Positions 1-4,939 of a stretch of DNA of 5,265 nt are shown in pieces (the stretch's first letter is position 1; every line of letters begins with the position of its first letter). The notes under the pieces were generated by a model. It searched no databases, was not told the origin of the DNA, and was given only the letters and a program-made list of their open reading frames with translations. This DNA is from Polynucleobacter sp. UBA962 (GTDB taxonomy: Bacteria; Pseudomonadota; Gammaproteobacteria; Burkholderiales; Burkholderiaceae): positions 1-5,265 of the forward strand of contig DBCI01000063.1 of NCBI GenBank assembly GCA_002292975.1. Direction: 5' to 3'. Position numbers and translations under genes: made by a program.

Positions 1-275
1 TCAGCATAGTGAACAGAACCACCCACCTTACCGCTCGAGCGAATAATTAAGGAACGCGATGCGGTGAGTTGTTCGGCCACCTCTCCACGGATATCCACTG
101 ACTCGGCAGTCACTTTACCGCGGATTAGGCCAGTTGACTCCACAATAACTTGTTTGGCAGATAAATCGCCCTCCACAACCCCTGAAACGGAGGCAATATC
201 GGGCACTGCAAAATTTCCCTTGAGTACAACACCTTCACCCACAAAAAGACATCCTGATTGATTCGCCTCGACCAT
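1..275 (-). CDS. Bactofilin family protein, N-terminal part (cut by left edge)
   Basis: The gene starts with ATG at 275-273 and stays open to the window edge, giving 91 residues and no stop. After a short N-terminal tail (about 1-30) come glycine-punctuated repeats of roughly 16-18 residues: GVVEGDLSAKQVIVESTG (32-49), GLIRGKVTAESVDIRG (49-64), a third repeat to about 82, then GKVGGSVHYA. This pattern of G-x-(V/I)-x-G followed by alternating hydrophobics is typical of the bactofilin (DUF583) right-handed beta-helix. Bactofilins polymerise without nucleotide into cytoplasmic or membrane-associated scaffolds that place cell-wall or polarity proteins. The start is supported by AAGGG six bases upstream. 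There is no signal peptide, and the short polar N-terminus with one Cys (residue 9) shows no membrane segment. A plausible promoter and several palindromes lie just upstream. The client of this bactofilin cannot be told from here. Family call is good; specific role unknown. Confidence 0.85.
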   Translation of the reverse strand, partial: MVEANQSGCLFVGEGVVLKGNFAVPDIASVSGVVEGDLSAKQVIVESTGLIRGKVTAESVDIRGEVAEQLTASRSLIIRSSGKVGGSVHYA

Positions 276-301
276 GCAAAACCCTTAATATTTGTTCACT
301 C

Positions 302-317
302 ATTGGTTATAAACAAT
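302..317. promoter_or_regulatory. Near-perfect palindrome over the bactofilin -10
   Basis: ATTG-g-TTATAA-a-CAAT is a 16-base inverted repeat with a single mismatched pair (306 against 313). It covers the proposed -10 element, which is where a repressor would bind. AT-rich palindromes of this size also arise by chance around promoters, so the functional reading is inference. Confidence 0.3.
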
Positions 318-333
318 AACTCTATGGCCACAA
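306..333 (-). promoter_or_regulatory. Candidate sigma-70 promoter of the bactofilin gene
   Basis: Reading the minus strand, TTGTGG (328-333) and TATAAC (306-311) are separated by 16 bases. The -10 matches the consensus at five of six positions, while the -35 matches only at TTG. A start near base 299 would give a leader of about 24 bases holding the AAGGG ribosome site. The -10 lies within a near-palindrome and the -35 overlaps a second one, so regulation is possible. Prediction by eye only. Confidence 0.42.
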
Positions 334-376
334 TGTGTTTAGATTGCCATAAAAGGTAAATTTATCACAATTGTGA
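329..376. promoter_or_regulatory. Two related CACAA/TTGTG palindromes upstream of bactofilin
   Basis: TCACAATTGTGA at 365-376 is a perfect 12-base palindrome. CACAATGTG at 329-337 is a perfect 9-base palindrome with one central base. The two share CACAA/TGTG half-sites and their centres are about 37 bases apart. The second overlaps the proposed -35. They could be a pair of operator sites for one dimeric regulator, but no regulator is encoded nearby and I do not recognise the motif as a known site. Confidence 0.33.
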
Positions 377-390
377 GTCAAACTAGCAAA

Positions 391-427
391 CGAGGCCCCA
401 AAATGGTGTTTTCAGGGAAAACCCTCG
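391..427 (-). other. Hairpin-forming sequence after the PCu(A)C gene
   Basis: Thirteen bases past the PCu(A)C stop, the transcript can form CGAGG/CCTCG as an outer stem (423-427 with 391-395) and GTTTTC-CCT-GAAAAC as an inner hairpin (408-422), with a 12-base bulge between them on one side. No T-run follows on the minus strand, so this is not a textbook intrinsic terminator. It may be a weak terminator or a 3'-end stabilising structure. Confidence 0.3.
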
Positions 428-439
428 CTCATTTTAAGT

Positions 440-910
440 TTAATGCTTCATATGGCCACCGCCTGAGATATCCCGGACAGGAACCTTAATCTCCACTTCC
501 CCTGCCTTTTGGAACTTTAGCTTTACGGGTACCGACTCACCCGCCTTGAGAGGGGCCTTGATATCCATAAACATGAGATGCAAACCACCGGGTTTGAGCT
601 CTACCGAGCCGTTGGCTGGCACCTCAATCATCTTCACCTCGCGCATTTTCATGACATTGCCGTCCATTGTCATGGTATGCAGCTGCATCTCACCGGCAAC
701 TGGGGAGCTGGCTGACACCAATTGATCCGCGGCGCCCTTATTCTCGATCTTCATAAAGCCCCCGGCTACCTTTTGCCCAGGGGCAGTAGAGCGGGTATAG
801 GGATGATCAATAGTGAGTTGGCCCAGATTAAATTTGTGATCGGCTATCGCGCTCGCTGCAATAAAGACTAAGATAAATCCAAACAAATTGAGTGCAATAC
901 TCTTTTTCAT
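440..910 (-). CDS. Periplasmic PCu(A)C copper chaperone
   Basis: This 156-residue secreted protein belongs to the PCu(A)C (DUF461) family. These proteins bind Cu(I) in the periplasm and deliver it to the CuA site of cytochrome c oxidase, often with Sco proteins. The family motif H-X10-M-X21-H-X-M is complete and correctly spaced: His78, Met89, His111 and Met113. The flanking blocks DHPYTRSTAPGQKVAGGFM (35-53) and the KPGGLHLMFM region before a short beta-strand tail are typical of the fold. Residues 1-23 form a signal peptide ending AIA, so the mature protein begins DHKFN. AGGAG at 917-921 lies six bases before the ATG. The last residues, GGGHMKH, add two His and a Met that could provide further metal ligands. 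It lies 86 bases downstream of a DUF2946 gene on the same strand, probably in one transcript since no terminator is visible between them. Strong family call; the partner oxidase is not in the window. Confidence 0.95.
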   Translation of the reverse strand: MKKSIALNLFGFILVFIAASAIADHKFNLGQLTIDHPYTRSTAPGQKVAGGFMKIENKGAADQLVSASSPVAGEMQLHTMTMDGNVMKMREVKMIEVPANGSVELKPGGLHLMFMDIKAPLKAGESVPVKLKFQKAGEVEIKVPVRDISGGGHMKH

Positions 911-996
911 CCTATTCTCCTACGCTTCTATTTACTACTCATTCGATTTGAAATAGACACACATCAATGACTTGAGATGAGTCAACTAAAAAATGA

Positions 997-1356
997 TTAA
1001 GAATTTTGGGGAGGAGCGTGGGAGGGAAGTTTGACCCAAGCAAAGAGTGGTTTGGGGGTTTGGAAGTAAAGCGGTGGGATTAATACAAACGAAATAGGTG
1101 CCTGAAATTGAAGATGCCCCAATAATGGAATAGCGAGTGGAGTTTGAGCAACGCAGTTTGGGCAATCAAGCATCACTTCTGATTTGTCATCAGTTTTTAA
1201 ATCAATTGCCAATTTACTACCATCCGCAATACAAATCTCCATACTCAGGCTCTGCCCAACACTTACTACTGAAACAACCTGTGCAATTGATGGGGCTGCG
1301 GCACTCATCGCAAAAGAGAGCGCCGTAATCCAGTGAATAAGCCTATGAGAAAACAT
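997..1356 (-). CDS. Small secreted DUF2946-like protein with CPNC motif
   Basis: The product has 119 residues and an N-terminal signal peptide: charged FSHR, then hydrophobic 8-22, with cleavage likely after SIA (25). The mature part carries Cys42 in MEICIADGS and a Cys65-Pro-Asn-Cys68 motif, and ends in a Pro-rich LPSHAPPQNS tail. This arrangement resembles DUF2946, a family of small proteobacterial periplasmic proteins of unknown biochemical role, often found near copper-uptake receptors or copper chaperones. The neighbouring PCu(A)C gene fits that association. The cysteines could bind copper or form a disulfide; both are inference. The start is less certain than for the other genes. Only a weak TAAGA precedes the ATG, and the gene begins about 25 bases past the end of the tctA terminator signal, so it needs its own promoter in a very short space or read-through. 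The signal peptide begins right after this ATG, which supports it. Confidence 0.78.
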   Translation of the reverse strand: MFSHRLIHWITALSFAMSAAAPSIAQVVSVVSVGQSLSMEICIADGSKLAIDLKTDDKSEVMLDCPNCVAQTPLAIPLLGHLQFQAPISFVLIPPLYFQTPKPLFAWVKLPSHAPPQNS

Positions 1357-1380
1357 AACAGAATCTTACTGGTTATCTAG

Positions 1381-1407
1381 ACAAAGAAAAAGGGGCTTGC
1401 GCCCCTT
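1381..1407 (-). terminator. Intrinsic terminator of the tctCBA operon
   Basis: On the minus strand AAGGGGC and GCCCCTT form a 7-bp perfect stem closed by the stable tetraloop GCAA (1397-1400). It is followed by TTTTTCTTTG. It begins 21 bases after the tctA stop. GC-rich stem, GNRA loop and T-tract make this a textbook Rho-independent terminator. It separates the transporter operon from the DUF2946/PCu(A)C pair. Confidence 0.9.
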
Positions 1408-1428
1408 CATCTCTTATTTGCCAGTATT

Positions 1429-2916
1429 TCAGGCCTTTTTAGCCATCAACTTCGAAAGCATGGGCCATAACAATAGAATAATTGCCAGAGCCGTAATACT
1501 GCCCACAAGGTAGTTCGAGAAGAAGATATTGAGACTACCTTGCGATAACAACATCGCTTGGCGGAAAGAATCTTCAGCGCGATCTCCCAGCACCAGCGCC
1601 AAAACCATCGGCGCCATTGGGTAATCAAGTTTCTTGAAGAGGTAGCCCAAAACTCCAAAGCCCAACATTAGCCAGACATCAAACATCGCGTTATGTACCG
1701 TGAATGCACCCACCGCACAGATCACAATAATGACCGGCGCAATGATCGAGAACGGAATCCGCAGAATCGACGCAAAAATCGGCACGCAGGTCAGTACCAC
1801 GAAGAGGCCGGCGATATTACCGAGGTACATACTCGCAATCAATCCCCACACAAAATCTGGTTTTTCCACGAAGAGTAATGGGCCAGGTTGTAAGCCCCAG
1901 ATCAAGAGTCCGCCCAACAATACGGCAGCCGTTGGTGACCCTGGAATACCTAATGAGAGCATGGGCAATAAAGCCGCCGTGCCAGCAGCATGCGCAGCGG
2001 TCTCGGGAGCAACAATACCTTCCATCTCCCCCTTACCAAACCTGTCTTTGTTCTTCGACATTTGCTTGGCAACGCCGTAACTCATAAATGATGCCGGCGT
2101 AGCACCACCAGGGGTGATCCCCATCCAACACCCAATTAAACAGCTGCGCAATGAGGTAGCCCAATACTTGGGTAGTTTGGCCCAGGTCTCAAACACGACC
2201 TTGGCACGAATCTTGGCGCTCTTGCCCGAGAAGGACAAGCCCTCTTCCATCGATTGCAAGATCTCACCAATGCCAAAAAGACCAATTACCGCAATTAAAA
2301 AATCAAAACCGCGCATGAGTTCAGTAGACCCAAAGGTCAACCGTAATTGACCAGTCACGGTATCCATACCGACAGCAGCCAAGGCAAAGCCCAACATCAT
2401 GGCTGAGATTACCTTAAAGGGTGAGCCCTTGTTCATGCCCACAAAGCTACAGAAGGTTAATAGATAGACTGCAAAAAACTCCGGTGGACCAAATTGCAAA
2501 GCAAACTTAGCTACCAAAGGCGCTAAGAAGGTGATCATCACAACGGCAAAGAATGCACCAATAAAAGAAGAGGTAAATGCGCCGGTGAGCGCTTCCCCAG
2601 CCTTACCCTCTTGGGCCATTGGATAGCCATCAAAAGTTGTCGCCACAGACCAAGGCTCACCCGGAATATTAAAGAGGATCGAGGTAATTGCTCCGCCAAA
2701 TAGTGCGCCCCAGTAAATGCAAGAAAGCATGATGATCGCAGAGGTAGGAGGCATCGTAAAGGTGAGTGGCAACAAGATGGCGATCCCGTTTGCACCACCT
2801 AAACCTGGAAGTACTCCAATAATCACACCAAGGATGACGCCAATTAGCATCAACATAATATTAAAGGGTGACATCGCAACAGCGAAGCCACCAAATAGGG
2901 CATTAATTTCTTCCAA
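1429..2916 (-). CDS. tctA: Tripartite tricarboxylate transporter permease TctA
   Basis: This is the large membrane subunit of a tripartite tricarboxylate transporter (TTT), which moves carboxylates across the inner membrane using an ion gradient and a periplasmic binding protein. At 495 residues it has the usual family length of about 500, with some 11-12 hydrophobic segments. Family signatures are intact: GVLPGLGGANGIAILLPLTF (34-53), YWGALFGGAITSILFNIPGE (68-87), GITPGGATPASFMSYG (266-281), and a long conserved stretch from IVAPETAAHAAG (301-312) through LSLGIPGSPTAA (320-331) to LQPGP (342-346). The start codon is TTG, not ATG. AGGAG lies six bases upstream and the next in-frame Met is residue 15, which would cut into the first helix, so TTG is preferred. 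It is last in tctC-tctB-tctA and is followed by a strong terminator. The substrate (citrate, another di- or tricarboxylate, or an aromatic acid) cannot be read from sequence. Confidence 0.96.
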   Translation of the reverse strand: MEEINALFGGFAVAMSPFNIMLMLIGVILGVIIGVLPGLGGANGIAILLPLTFTMPPTSAIIMLSCIYWGALFGGAITSILFNIPGEPWSVATTFDGYPMAQEGKAGEALTGAFTSSFIGAFFAVVMITFLAPLVAKFALQFGPPEFFAVYLLTFCSFVGMNKGSPFKVISAMMLGFALAAVGMDTVTGQLRLTFGSTELMRGFDFLIAVIGLFGIGEILQSMEEGLSFSGKSAKIRAKVVFETWAKLPKYWATSLRSCLIGCWMGITPGGATPASFMSYGVAKQMSKNKDRFGKGEMEGIVAPETAAHAAGTAALLPMLSLGIPGSPTAAVLLGGLLIWGLQPGPLLFVEKPDFVWGLIASMYLGNIAGLFVVLTCVPIFASILRIPFSIIAPVIIVICAVGAFTVHNAMFDVWLMLGFGVLGYLFKKLDYPMAPMVLALVLGDRAEDSFRQAMLLSQGSLNIFFSNYLVGSITALAIILLLWPMLSKLMAKKA

Positions 2917-2927
2917 TGTGAGCTCCT
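2917..2927 (-). promoter_or_regulatory. Ribosome binding site that fixes the tctA TTG start
   Basis: AGGAG (2923-2927), within AAAGGAG, is separated by six bases from TTG at 2916-2914. The spacing is ideal and no ATG or GTG in frame lies nearby, so this site decides the rare TTG start of tctA. Confidence 0.75.
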
Positions 2928-2962
2928 TTTTTTCTAATTTTTATCGTGACCGGTAGTCTTGC

Positions 2963-3478
2963 TTACTGCAAGCCAATAAATGCCAATGGGTTAATTAGTG
3001 ACCCGTGAGGTAAGGGGATTTGGAACCAATACTCAAACATCATGAAGAGCGTAATGCTAACACCAAGCCCAACAGCTGCGGCCTTCCAGATGACATACTT
3101 GCCAAGCCAAGCCATAAAGATGGCGATATAAATTGCCGAGGCAACATAAATACCGATGAGCTGAACGCCTAATACATATACTGCGGCAGGAATCAAAACT
3201 GCCAAAACTTGACGAAATGGTTCTTTTTCGACAAAACCCTCTTTCGCTTGCTCTTTATTTTTAAAGGCCTGAAACAGCGTAATGGAACTCGAAACCAAGA
3301 TAATCAAACTGATATAGAAAGGAAAGTAGCCAGACCCAGGGCCGTCACTCCCCCACTTTGCTCCTAACTTAATACTGCCGATCATGACAATCAAGCCAAC
3401 CGACAAGAACAAAAGAGCAACGATTATCTCCATTGTTCTGACGCTAATAACTGAGTTGTGATTTGAGTTCTCTGACAT
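2963..3478 (-). CDS. tctB: Tripartite tricarboxylate transporter small membrane subunit TctB
   Basis: TctB is the small, poorly conserved membrane subunit of TTT transporters and works with TctA in the inner membrane. The 171-residue product has the expected size. A polar N-terminal tail (1-15) is followed by hydrophobic helices at about 16-35, 53-72, 88-107, 108-126 and 130-149. The loop GPGSGYFPFY (46-55) after helix 1 matches the family's (D/G)PG-x-x-x-FP motif, and the end FQIPLPHG (152-159) matches the usual (V/I)PLP-G close. It lies 46 bases before tctA and 76 bases after tctC. The ATG has only a weak purine stretch (GAAAAG) upstream. Met16 is an alternative start without any better ribosome site, so the longer form is kept. 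The hairpin between tctC and tctB probably lowers its expression relative to the binding protein. Confidence 0.92.
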   Translation of the reverse strand: MSENSNHNSVISVRTMEIIVALLFLSVGLIVMIGSIKLGAKWGSDGPGSGYFPFYISLIILVSSSITLFQAFKNKEQAKEGFVEKEPFRQVLAVLIPAAVYVLGVQLIGIYVASAIYIAIFMAWLGKYVIWKAAAVGLGVSITLFMMFEYWFQIPLPHGSLINPLAFIGLQ

Positions 3479-3503
3479 AAATTACTTTTCTATTATTAAT
3501 AGT

Positions 3504-3541
3504 GAACTAAAAAAATAAGACCCCGTCATGAGGTCTTATTT
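3504..3541 (-). terminator. Intercistronic hairpin with T-run between tctC and tctB
   Basis: AAATAAGACC (3532-3541 read on the minus strand) pairs perfectly over 10 bp with GGTCTTATTT (3513-3522) around a 9-base loop, followed by further Ts up to TAG. It starts 13 bases past the tctC stop. The shape is that of an intrinsic terminator, though most of the stem is A-T. Lying inside an operon, it would act as a partial terminator or protect the tctC mRNA 3' end, giving more binding protein than membrane subunits. Confidence 0.75.
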
Positions 3542-3554
3542 CTGTTAGGACAAA

Positions 3555-4565
3555 TTACTTGGCAAGAAATCCGGCTTCTTTCATGAGTTGGCCATGAAGC
3601 GCATCATTCTTCTCAATCCAAGCCACATACTCTTTACCAGTCAAGAAGGTTTGGTTAAATGCGCCATTCGCCATGAACTTTTTCCAGTCATCGGTTTCGC
3701 GAACCTTTTTGAATAGATCGATGTAGAAATCAACTTGAGCTTGAGTTACGCCAGGGGGCATAAAAATACCGCGCAACATAACGTAGTCAGTATTTACACC
3801 GACTTCTTTACAGGTTGGGACATCATTCCAAGAAAGCGTTGGGGTTACTTTCTCTTTGTAAGGCATGCGTTGTGTATCAAATACGCATTGCGCCACTAAC
3901 TTACCAGCACGCCATTGCGCTACAGCCTCAATCGGATTGTTCACTGTGGAGTCCACATGATTACCGACTAATTGAGTAGCAACCGCTCCACCGCCAGCAT
4001 ATGGGATGTAGGTGAACTTCGTGCCAGTCGCTTTTTCAAGCGCAACGGTAATGATTTGATCTTCTTGCTTAGAGCCTGTTCCAGCCATTCTGAACTTACC
4101 GGGGCCAGCTGCTTTAGCGGCATCGATATATTGTTTAGCTGATTTATAAGGCTTCTCAGCATTGGTCCACAGCACAAACTGGTCTAAGGCTAACATAGCG
4201 ACTGGGGTCATATCCTTCCAACTAAATGGAACTCCAGTTGCTCTTGGCGTTGTGAATAAATTAGATAAGGTAATAATAATTTTATGGGGATCGCCCTTTG
4301 CCTCTTTAATCGCCAAGAAACCTTCAGCACCTGCGCCTGCGCCTTTATTCACAGGAATAATGGACTGTTTCATTAAGTTGTTTTTGCTGACGATACCTTG
4401 GATCATACGGGCCATTTGGTCAGCGCCGCCGCCAGGACCCGCAGGAATCACAAACTCAACGGGCTTGGTAGGCTCCCATTTTGCTTGAGCGTGAACGGTT
4501 GACGTTGCAGCAAAACCAGCTACAAGCGCAACACCTAATACGGTGGATTTCAATTTAAAACGCAT
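3555..4565 (-). CDS. tctC: Tripartite tricarboxylate transporter binding protein TctC (Bug family)
   Basis: This is the periplasmic solute receptor of the TTT system, of the Bug (Bordetella uptake gene) family that is greatly expanded in betaproteobacteria. It captures a carboxylate and hands it to TctAB. The 336 residues start with a signal peptide (1-26, ending VHA, with a second AQA site at 28). Typical Bug elements follow in order: VEFVIPAGPGGGADQMAR (36-53), the first ligand loop; VNKGAGAGAEG (72-82); GTGS (162-165); and YIPYAGGGAVATQLVGNHVD (186-205). The region CVFDTQRMPYK through SWNDVPTCKEVG (227-256) places Cys227 and Cys252 so that they could form a disulfide in the periplasm. GGAGGAG five bases before ATG is the strongest ribosome site in the window. 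It is first in the operon and has its own downstream hairpin, fitting high expression. Conserved Asp49 fits binding of a carboxylate via water, as known in the family. Ligand unknown. Confidence 0.96.
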   Translation of the reverse strand: MRFKLKSTVLGVALVAGFAATSTVHAQAKWEPTKPVEFVIPAGPGGGADQMARMIQGIVSKNNLMKQSIIPVNKGAGAGAEGFLAIKEAKGDPHKIIITLSNLFTTPRATGVPFSWKDMTPVAMLALDQFVLWTNAEKPYKSAKQYIDAAKAAGPGKFRMAGTGSKQEDQIITVALEKATGTKFTYIPYAGGGAVATQLVGNHVDSTVNNPIEAVAQWRAGKLVAQCVFDTQRMPYKEKVTPTLSWNDVPTCKEVGVNTDYVMLRGIFMPPGVTQAQVDFYIDLFKKVRETDDWKKFMANGAFNQTFLTGKEYVAWIEKNDALHGQLMKEAGFLAK

Positions 4566-4570
4566 GGATA

Positions 4571-4577
4571 CTCCTCC
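4571..4577 (-). promoter_or_regulatory. tctC: Strong Shine-Dalgarno of tctC
   Basis: GGAGGAG stands five bases before the ATG, within an AT-rich leader. It is clearly stronger than the site before tctB, consistent with binding protein being made in excess over the membrane subunits. Confidence 0.8.
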
Positions 4578-4628
4578 AAAAATAAAATGACAAAGTTTTT
4601 TTTAATTTGTTATGTGTCCGCTTTGAGA

Positions 4629-4657
4629 ATTCATTCTTCAACAAAATACCTTGACAA
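4629..4657 (-). promoter_or_regulatory. Weak candidate promoter of the tctCBA operon
   Basis: On the minus strand TTGTCA (4652-4657) is followed after 17 bases by ATGAAT (4629-4634). The -35 matches five of six consensus bases but the -10 only three, so an activator would be needed if this is the promoter. A/T tracts lie just upstream. The gap from the tctC start to the tRNA (4566-4755, 190 bases) must hold the operon promoter, since the tRNA terminator closes the previous unit; this is the best match I see. Confidence 0.28.
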
Positions 4658-4666
4658 AAATTGACA
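4651..4666. repeat. Tandem TTGACA repeat, 10-base period
   Basis: The plus strand reads TTGACA-AAAA-TTGACA, so the hexamer occurs twice exactly one helical turn apart. On the minus strand these are TGTCAA half-sites just upstream of and over the proposed tctC -35. They may be activator half-sites. No plausible plus-strand -10 or gene follows, so use as plus-strand -35 elements is unlikely. Confidence 0.4.
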
Positions 4667-4692
4667 GACATCAACAAATGAAAATTTTTACA

Positions 4693-4711
4693 TAAGTAAT
4701 GTACTTACTTA
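4693..4711. promoter_or_regulatory. Operator-like palindrome upstream of tctC
   Basis: TAAGTAA-TGTAC-TTACTTA is a perfect 7-bp inverted repeat with a 5-base centre, itself containing GTAC. It lies about 130 bases before the tctC start and just past the tRNA terminator. Size and symmetry fit a dimeric transcription factor site (GntR- or LysR-type regulators commonly control TTT operons), but no regulator gene is in the window. Confidence 0.38.
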
Positions 4712-4716
4712 CTAGT

Positions 4717-4735
4717 GAAAACCCGTATTTCGGGT
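4717..4735 (-). terminator. Small intrinsic terminator after tRNA-Thr
   Basis: ACCCG-AAATA-CGGGT on the minus strand makes a 5-bp perfect stem followed by TTTTC (the first T being the last base of the stem). It lies 20 bases past the encoded CCA. The stem is short but GC-rich, and placement fits termination of the tRNA transcript before the tct operon. Confidence 0.6.
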
Positions 4736-4755
4736 AAGAATCCTGAAATAAATGC

Positions 4756-4831
4756 TGGTGCCGGAAATAGGAATCGAACCTACGACCTTCGCATTACGAA
4801 TGCGCTGCTCTACCAACTGAGCTATTCCGGC
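4756..4831 (-). tRNA. tRNA-Thr, anticodon CGT
   Basis: The 76-base gene folds as a full cloverleaf. The acceptor stem is GCCGGAA with TTCCGGC, and the D arm is GCTC/GAGC with loop AGTTGGTA. The anticodon loop TTCGTAA carries CGT at 4798-4796, reading threonine codon ACG. The variable loop is AGGTC, and the T arm is GTAGG/CCTAT around TTCGATT. The discriminator is A and the CCA end is encoded. The first anticodon-stem pair (27-43) is a G-A mismatch. From memory the same feature occurs in the E. coli tRNA with this anticodon (thrW), which it resembles closely outside the acceptor stem. It lies between pepN and tctC on the same strand. Confidence 0.97.
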
Positions 4832-4874
4832 AATCATCTCCCCACAATAAAGGTGAGGAGCGCAGAGGAACGCT

Positions 4875-4880
4875 ATTTTA
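4875..4880 (-). promoter_or_regulatory. Candidate -10 element for tRNA-Thr
   Basis: TAAAAT within GGGCTAAAATAGCG lies about 43 bases before the mature tRNA 5' end and resembles the -10 context common at betaproteobacterial stable-RNA promoters. No good -35 is visible 16-18 bases upstream, so the call is tentative. It falls after the pepN terminator, as an independent tRNA promoter should. Confidence 0.35.
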
Positions 4881-4915
4881 GCCCAGCAAAATCAAGGGCT
4901 TTCTTGCCTTTCCCC

Positions 4916-4939
4916 AAAAATCACCGGTTTGCGGTGATT
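4916..4939 (-). terminator. Intrinsic terminator overlapping the pepN stop codon
   Basis: On the minus strand AATCACCG-CAAAC-CGGTGATT forms an 8-bp perfect stem with a 5-base loop, and its final TT runs into a five-T tract before GGGG. The last six pepN codons and the TGA stop are part of the hairpin; the stop lies in the descending arm. Confidence 0.72.

Noticed and set aside
64..261. Plus-strand open frame of 65 residues
   Set aside because: It lies antisense to the bactofilin coding frame, is rich in Ser/Thr/Pro as expected for a shadow, and has no ribosome site.
365..376. CRP or FNR binding site at TCACAATTGTGA
   Set aside because: The CRP consensus is TGTGA-N6-TCACA and FNR is TTGAT-N4-ATCAA. 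Here the half-sites are in the opposite order and directly joined, so neither fits.
391..427. Classical Rho-independent terminator for the PCu(A)C gene
   Set aside because: Secondary structure is possible but the T-tract is missing on the minus strand, so it was listed only as a hairpin.
1700..2080. Plus-strand open frame of 126 residues inside tctA
   Set aside because: It is the antisense of conserved TctA coding sequence, with no recognisable domain or ribosome site. The other open frames within tctA, the DUF2946 gene and tctC are rejected for the same reason.
4651..4694. Plus-strand promoter using the consensus TTGACA copies
   Set aside because: No acceptable -10 lies 16-18 bases downstream, and such a transcript would run antisense to the tRNA and pepN with no gene to serve.
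4756..4831. tRNA-Thr as an integration site of a phage or island
   Set aside because: tRNA genes of this type can serve as attachment sites, but no integrase lies nearby, no repeat of the tRNA 3' end is visible elsewhere in the window, and both neighbours are ordinary chromosomal genes.
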